NCBI GenBank assembly: GCA_034659015.1
Contig: JAYEGL010000011.1
Location: 124,001 to 188,000 of the forward strand
DNA: 64,000 bases
Direction of reading: 5' to 3'
Source of the DNA: Maricaulis sp034659015
GTDB taxonomy: Bacteria > Pseudomonadota > Alphaproteobacteria > Caulobacterales > Maricaulaceae
Shown here piece after piece: positions 59,588 through 64,000 of this stretch. Below the pieces are notes generated by a model that saw nothing but the letters and a program-made list of their open reading frames with translations, was not told the DNA's origin and made no database searches. The stretch's first letter is position 1, and the number at the start of each line of letters is the position of its first letter. Made by a program: the position numbers and the translations under genes.

Positions 59588-60304
59588 CTACCCCTCGAAG
59601 CGCAGGATCTCGCCGTGGCGGGCGCAGTCGGGGCCGACGAGTTCGGACATCAGCGGCCACAGCGCCTTGGGCTCGGGCAGGCTCATCGGATCCTCGCCGG
59701 GGAAGGCCTTCGCCCGCATGCGCGTGCGCATGGCGCCGGGATAGACGACATTGATGCGCAGGGAGGGCGAATTGACGTGTTCGGCCGCCCAGGACTGGGC
59801 CAGGGCGTCGACGGCGGACTTGGAGGCCGCATAGGGCGCCCAGAAGGCGCGGCGGGAGGTGGCGGCGCCGGAGGAGATGAAGACGGCGCGGCCGGCGTCC
59901 GACGCCAGCAGCGGGCCCTCGAAGGCGCGGATCATGCGGGCCGGTGCGATCAGGTTGACGCCCATCACGCTCTGCCAGGTTTTCGACTTCACCTGGGCGG
60001 CCGGCGTCAGCTCGCCCAGCGCGCCGGCGCAGGCGAGCATGATGTCCAGCTTGCCCCAGCGTTCCGAGACGATCTGGCCGAGCTGTTCGATCCCGTCTTC
60101 CGACATCAGGTCCATCGGCACCAGCGTGGCGGTACCGCCCTCGGCCTTGATGGCATCGTCCAGCTCCTCCAGCGCGCCCTGGGTGCGCGCCGTGGCGATA
60201 ACGTGGGCGCCGGCGCGGGCCAGTTCCAGCGCCATGGCATGGCCAATACCCCGCGAGGCCCCGCTCACCAGAGCGAGGCGGCCTTTCAGATCGATGTCGG
60301 TCAT
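59588..60304 (-). CDS. Short-chain dehydrogenase/reductase
   Basis: A 238-residue SDR. ALVSGASRGIGHAMALELA is the NAD(P)-binding TGXXXGXG-type motif, ACAGAL the NAG-like motif and VFISSGAATSRRAFWAPYAASKSAVD contains the catalytic Ser, Tyr and Lys (YAASK). The substrate is unknown. It follows purF by overlap (its ATG at 60304 lies over the purF stop), an arrangement seen in many alphaproteobacteria. Confidence 0.93.
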   Translation of the reverse strand: MTDIDLKGRLALVSGASRGIGHAMALELARAGAHVIATARTQGALEELDDAIKAEGGTATLVPMDLMSEDGIEQLGQIVSERWGKLDIMLACAGALGELTPAAQVKSKTWQSVMGVNLIAPARMIRAFEGPLLASDAGRAVFISSGAATSRRAFWAPYAASKSAVDALAQSWAAEHVNSPSLRINVVYPGAMRTRMRAKAFPGEDPMSLPEPKALWPLMSELVGPDCARHGEILRFEG

Positions 60305-61782
60305 GCGTCCACCAGGAGAGAGAGCTGGAATTCCTTGGCCGAAAGGTCCCGGTCGTGATCGACGAGCCGGGTCGGATATTCACCGGTGAAATAGTGGTCG
60401 GCCAGCTGCGGATCGGCGTCGTTGCGGTCTTCCCCGACGACGGCCTGGTAAAGCCCGTTGACCGAGAGGAAGTCCAGACTGTCGGCCTCCAGCTTGGCGG
60501 TCATCTCGTCGAGCTCCATGTTCGCCGCGATCAGCTCGTTCCGGCCGGCCATGTCGATGCCGTAGAAGTCCGGGAATTTGATCGGCGGGCAGGCGGAGCG
60601 GAAATGCACTTCCGCGGCGCCGGCTTCGCGCATCATGCGCACGATCTTCAGCGAGGTCGTGCCGCGCACGATCGAGTCGTCGATCAGCAGGACGCGCTTG
60701 CCTTTCACCACGGCGGCATTGGCCGAGTGCTTGCGGCGCACCGAGAGGTCGCGCCGGTCCTGGGTCGGCTGGATGAAGGTGCGGCCCACGAAGTGGGAGC
60801 GGATGATGCCCAGTTCGAAGGGCACGCCGGAGGCTTCCGAATAGCCGATCGCCGCCGGCACGCCGCTGTCGGGCACCGGGATGACCACGTCCACGTCGGC
60901 CGGGTTTTCCAGCGCCAGCTGGCGGCCCATCTGCTTGCGGGCCTCGTAGACCGAGCGGCCGCCGATCACCGAGTCGGGACGGGCGAAATAGATGTATTCG
61001 AAGGCGCAGATACGGGCCGGATGAGCCGGCGCGAAGCGCTCTGAACGGATGCCTTCCTCGCTGACGACCACGGCCTCGCCGGGTTCGATGTCGCGGATGA
61101 AGGTGGCGCCGACCATGTCCAGCGCACAGCTTTCCGAGGCGAAGATCACCGCATCGCCCAGCGACCCCATCACCAGCGGGCGGATGCCGTAGGGGTCGCG
61201 CGCCGCGATCAGCCGGTCATTGACCAGCGCGACGAAGGCGAAGGCGCCCTGGACCTGTTTCAGCGCCTGCAGGACGCGATTGGTCAGCTTGGTCTTTTTC
61301 GACTGGGCGGCCAGATGCAGCACGACCTCCGAATCGGAGGTCGACTGGAAGATGGCGCCATGGCTGACGAGTTCCTCGCGCAGCACGCGGGCATTGGTCA
61401 GATTGCCGTTATGGGCGAGGGCGATGCCGCCGCCGCGCACATCCGAATAGAGGGGCTGTACATTACGCAACACCGACGCGCCCTGGGTGGAATAGCGGGC
61501 ATGCCCGATGGCGACCTTTCCGGGCAGGCGCTGCGGCATGTCCGGCGAGGTGAAGTTCTCGCCGACAAGGCCGAGATAGCGCTCGATATGGAAACGCGAC
61601 CCGTCATGGGTCGCGATACCGCAGGCTTCCTGGCCGCGATGCTGCAGGGCGTGGAGCCCGAGCGCGGTCAATATGCCGGCATCCTCGGCATTGTAGACAG
61701 CGAAAACGCCGCATTCTTCCTGGGGGCGATCCGTTTCCGGATCGTAAGTGAGCGTGGCAGTGGGGGCCGGGGCCTGGCTCAT
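60301..61782 (-). CDS. purF: Amidophosphoribosyltransferase
   Basis: A 493-residue enzyme of purine synthesis. A short propeptide precedes the catalytic N-terminal Cys (EECGVFAVYNAED); the glutaminase domain continues to HARYSTQG and NGNLTNARVLR, and the phosphoribosyltransferase domain carries VLLIDDSIVRGTTS, the PRPP-binding loop. It overlaps cvpA upstream by four bases and the SDR gene downstream by four. Confidence 0.97.
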   Translation of the reverse strand: MSQAPAPTATLTYDPETDRPQEECGVFAVYNAEDAGILTALGLHALQHRGQEACGIATHDGSRFHIERYLGLVGENFTSPDMPQRLPGKVAIGHARYSTQGASVLRNVQPLYSDVRGGGIALAHNGNLTNARVLREELVSHGAIFQSTSDSEVVLHLAAQSKKTKLTNRVLQALKQVQGAFAFVALVNDRLIAARDPYGIRPLVMGSLGDAVIFASESCALDMVGATFIRDIEPGEAVVVSEEGIRSERFAPAHPARICAFEYIYFARPDSVIGGRSVYEARKQMGRQLALENPADVDVVIPVPDSGVPAAIGYSEASGVPFELGIIRSHFVGRTFIQPTQDRRDLSVRRKHSANAAVVKGKRVLLIDDSIVRGTTSLKIVRMMREAGAAEVHFRSACPPIKFPDFYGIDMAGRNELIAANMELDEMTAKLEADSLDFLSVNGLYQAVVGEDRNDADPQLADHYFTGEYPTRLVDHDRDLSAKEFQLSLLVDA

Positions 61783-62423
61783 CCGTCCTCGTCCTGGTCA
61801 TCCGTGGTCGAACCGATGAGGTCATCTAGTCGGTTTCGGTCGCGGCTTCCATAGGAGCTGTCATTATTTCTTATTGTTTGTGCAATCGGGTCGTCTTCGG
61901 CATCGGGCAGCGGTTGCGTTTCCGCGAGGCGCGAGGTTTCCGGCGCCAGCGTCTGCAGGGCGCGCGCGGTGGCGCTGACCAGGGGATAAATACGGGCCTG
62001 GCTGACCCAGCCGGGCGGGCGGCCGTTCTCGCCCATCGTGGCAGCCATGAAGATCACGCCCAGTCCCAGCAGGACGAGACCGCGCACCACGCCGAAGGCA
62101 AAGCCCAGCGTGCGGTCGACGACATTGACGTCCTCGCCCTTGGCGAGGCCCCGGGACAGCGAGCTGGTGACGAAGGTGACGGCCAGATAGACCAGCAGGA
62201 AGATCGATGCGCCCACGGCCAGCGGCGCCAGCCAGTCCGGGTCGATGATGTCGCGTGCGGGGCCGATGAAGGCCGGCAGGCTCCACAGCGCGGCCAGCGA
62301 GGCGGCGACGAAGGCCGTGACCGAGAGCGCTTCACGGACAAAGCCGCGCACCAGCGCCAGAAGACCCGAGATCAGCAGGATAGCCAGTCCGATCCCGTCA
62401 AAGGCACTCAGCGAGCTCTCCAT
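61779..62423 (-). CDS. cvpA: CvpA family membrane protein
   Basis: A 214-residue protein. About four membrane helices (DGIGLAILLISGLLALVRGF, the SLPAFIG region, SIFLLVYLAVTFVTSSL and VVRGLVLLGLGVIFMAA) match CvpA, linked to colicin V production and purine metabolism genes. The C-terminal 70 residues are polar. The region coding for QTIRNNDSSYG is AT-rich. It precedes purF, as in many genomes. Confidence 0.92.
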   Translation of the reverse strand: MESSLSAFDGIGLAILLISGLLALVRGFVREALSVTAFVAASLAALWSLPAFIGPARDIIDPDWLAPLAVGASIFLLVYLAVTFVTSSLSRGLAKGEDVNVVDRTLGFAFGVVRGLVLLGLGVIFMAATMGENGRPPGWVSQARIYPLVSATARALQTLAPETSRLAETQPLPDAEDDPIAQTIRNNDSSYGSRDRNRLDDLIGSTTDDQDEDG

Positions 62424-62434
62424 CCCCTTACTCC

Positions 62435-63811
62435 CTACTCTCCCGCCAGGGCCCTCAAAGTCTGCACCAATTCGAGCGCCGTGGCCACGCCGTGCACGCG
62501 CACGGGTGTTTTATTGTCGGCGGCGGCCCGCGGCGCAATGGCCGAGTCGAAACCGAGCTTGGCCGCTTCCTTGAGCCGGGCGTCCGAACGGCCGACGGGA
62601 CGAACATCGCCGGAAAGACTGATTTCTCCGTAAACGACGCCTTTGCCCGGCAGCGCCACGTCCATCGCCGAGGACACGATCGCCGCCGCCACGGCCAGAT
62701 CGGCGGCCGGTTCGGTGATTTTCAGCCCGCCGGCCACGTTGAGGAAGATGTCGCGGTTGGAGATGTTCACGCCGCAGCGCGCCTCCAGCACGGCGAGCAC
62801 CATGGCCAGCCGGCCCGAATCCCAGCCCACCACGGCGCGGCGCGGCGTGCCGAAGGCGGCGGGAGCCACCAGGGCCTGGATTTCCGACAGGACGGGGCGC
62901 GTGCCTTCCATGCCGGCGAAGACGGCGGCGCCGGGATTGGCCTCGCCGCGGCCGTCCAGAAACAGGGAGGAGGGGTTGGCGACTTGGGCCAGGCCCTTGT
63001 CGCCCATTTCGAAGACGCCGATCTCGTCGGTCGGGCCGAACCGGTTCTTTACCGCGCGCAGGATGCGGAACTGGTGGGCGCGCTCGCCCTCGAAATACAG
63101 CACCGCATCGACCATGTGCTCCACCACGCGGGGCCCGGCGATCTGGCCGTCCTTGGTGACATGGCCGACCAGGATGACGGTGCAGTTGCGCTTTTTCGCA
63201 AAGCGCACGAGTTCCTGGGCGCAGGCGCGCACCTGCGCCACCGTGCCCGGCGCCGCGGCCAGCTGGTCGGTCCACAGGGTCTGGATCGAATCGATGACGA
63301 CGATGTCCGGCTTTTCCGATTTCAGCCCGTCGAGAATGTCGTTGAGCGAGGTTTCCGCCGCCAGCGCCACCGGCGCGTCGGCCAGGCCGAGGCGTTTGGC
63401 GCGGCGGCGCACCTGGTCGATCGCCTCCTCGCCGGAAATGTAGATGGCGCGCGTGTCCTGGCTGGCCAGCTGCGCCATGAGCTGCAGCAGGAGGGTCGAC
63501 TTGCCGATGCCCGGATCGCCGCCGACCAGGATGGCCGAGCCGGGCACCAGCCCGCCGCCGGCAACCCGGTCGAGTTCCTCAATCCCCGAGCGCATGCGCG
63601 GCGTGTCGGGCGTTTCCGCCCCCAGGTCGACCAGTTCCAGCCGCGCCGCGCGGCCGCGCTTTTTCGGGGCGGTCGCCTGGGTGCCCAGGGGCGCGGCGGG
63701 GGCTTCCTCGACCAGCGTGTTCCACTGGCCGCAATCGTCGCACTTGCCGGCCCATTTGGAATGCACGGCGCCGCAGGACTGGCAGACATAGACACTGTCG
63801 GATCGGGCCAT
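62435..63811 (-). CDS. radA: DNA repair protein RadA (Sms)
   Basis: A 458-residue RecA-like ATPase. The N-terminal zinc finger is CQSCGAVHSKWAGKCDDC, Walker A is GGDPGIGKSTLLLQL, the RadA-specific motif is KNRFGPTDEIGVFEM, and the C-terminal Lon-like domain includes GGLKITEPAADLAVAAA. It processes branched DNA in recombination. ATG 63811 follows AAGGAGA; a longer start at 63841 is not needed. It lies between alr and cvpA in one operon-like row. Confidence 0.96.
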   Translation of the reverse strand: MARSDSVYVCQSCGAVHSKWAGKCDDCGQWNTLVEEAPAAPLGTQATAPKKRGRAARLELVDLGAETPDTPRMRSGIEELDRVAGGGLVPGSAILVGGDPGIGKSTLLLQLMAQLASQDTRAIYISGEEAIDQVRRRAKRLGLADAPVALAAETSLNDILDGLKSEKPDIVVIDSIQTLWTDQLAAAPGTVAQVRACAQELVRFAKKRNCTVILVGHVTKDGQIAGPRVVEHMVDAVLYFEGERAHQFRILRAVKNRFGPTDEIGVFEMGDKGLAQVANPSSLFLDGRGEANPGAAVFAGMEGTRPVLSEIQALVAPAAFGTPRRAVVGWDSGRLAMVLAVLEARCGVNISNRDIFLNVAGGLKITEPAADLAVAAAIVSSAMDVALPGKGVVYGEISLSGDVRPVGRSDARLKEAAKLGFDSAIAPRAAADNKTPVRVHGVATALELVQTLRALAGE

Positions 63812-63903
63812 GGGAATGTGTCTCCTTCGATTCCCGCACATTCAAGCAGGCGGGGATGACAGAAGGAGTCATTCGCCGTGCGCGTCAAGCAGCGAACCGG
63901 CGG

Positions 63904-64000
63904 TCAGCGCCGCTGTGCCGCCGGCTTGTAGATGCGGTGAAAGCGCAGGCCCAGGCGGACCAGGAATTCGTAGGAGATGGTCGCCGCGCTGTCGGCCATG
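63904..64000 (-). CDS. alr: Alanine racemase, C-terminal end (partial)
   Basis: Thirty-one codons and a stop are visible: the end reads MADSAATISYEFLVRLGLRFHRIYK and a short basic tail. SYEFLVRLGLRFHRIY matches the C-terminal part of alanine racemases (YE.L..LG.R..R.Y). Alr upstream of radA is a frequent order in alphaproteobacteria. The rest is outside the window. Confidence 0.75.
   Translation of the reverse strand, partial: MADSAATISYEFLVRLGLRFHRIYKPAAQRR

Overview
The window is about 64 kb of GC-rich chromosomal DNA from an alphaproteobacterium. The gene set points to the Maricaulales/Hyphomonadaceae/Caulobacterales side of the class: a ccoGHIS cytochrome cbb3 assembly set, the order alr-radA-cvpA-purF-SDR, a yfgM-like/bamB/der block, HspQ, RlmE next to an exopolyphosphatase, many sulfotransferase-like genes and several small inner-membrane proteins. 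The placement is inferred from gene content; no 16S rRNA gene or tRNA gene was seen. One assembly gap (10 N) lies at 51935-51944.

Layout. 1-3143: end of ccoG, then ccoH, ccoI, ccoS (cbb3 oxidase maturation and copper export). 3080-4683: a DUF2189 membrane protein and a divergent TauE/SafE-like membrane protein. 4774-11685: alpha-2-macroglobulin-like lipoprotein plus penicillin-binding protein 1C. 11768-13509: exported isoaspartyl peptidase and a 2OG-Fe(II) oxygenase-like protein. 13758-15852: an AT-rich, probably acquired restriction-modification pair. 15940-20428: LysR regulator, TPR protein, beta-carbonic anhydrase, sulfotransferase-like protein and FAH-family enzyme. 20429-25757: a repeat-rich stretch with a DksA-type zinc finger, a GIY-YIG protein framed by two repeat copies, hspQ, an exopolyphosphatase, rlmE, a frameshifted membrane-anchored gene and a parDE toxin-antitoxin pair. 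25928-34220: guaB, MAPEG, DUF3088, an RsmB-like methyltransferase, two sulfotransferases, a YceI lipoprotein and guaA. 34273-36456: a low-GC orphan with a HEPN-like motif, repeats, a cold-shock gene and a small basic protein. 36453-43329: GST, WYL regulator, LysR, AhpD-like, PNPOx-like, DUF1348, glutathione peroxidase, MerR, methyltransferase, DUF2938, SlyX. 43416-48197: an exported CbiX-like protein behind a Fur-like box, ThpR, a membrane LytTR regulator and an exported alpha/beta hydrolase. 48368-54053: an ABC-F ATPase, an SH3b protein and two parallel sets of membrane protein, ECF-type sigma factor and short putative anti-sigma factor. 54143-64000: panB, yfgM-like, bamB, der, GNAT, SDR, purF, cvpA, radA and the end of alr.

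Two families of dispersed intergenic palindromes run through the window. Family I (ends TGTCATCCCGG/CCGGGATGACA) has at least five canonical copies plus one with altered but still complementary ends. Family II (ends are self-complementary hairpins, ATCCTTCCCCTTGATGGGG type) has three copies. Almost all copies sit within a few tens of bases of a stop codon. The arrangement repeat - GIY-YIG gene - repeat at 21025-21701 is the most unusual structure here. Also notable are the two sigma/anti-sigma sets, the exported CbiX-like protein with a Fur-like box, and the low-GC orphan behind guaA.
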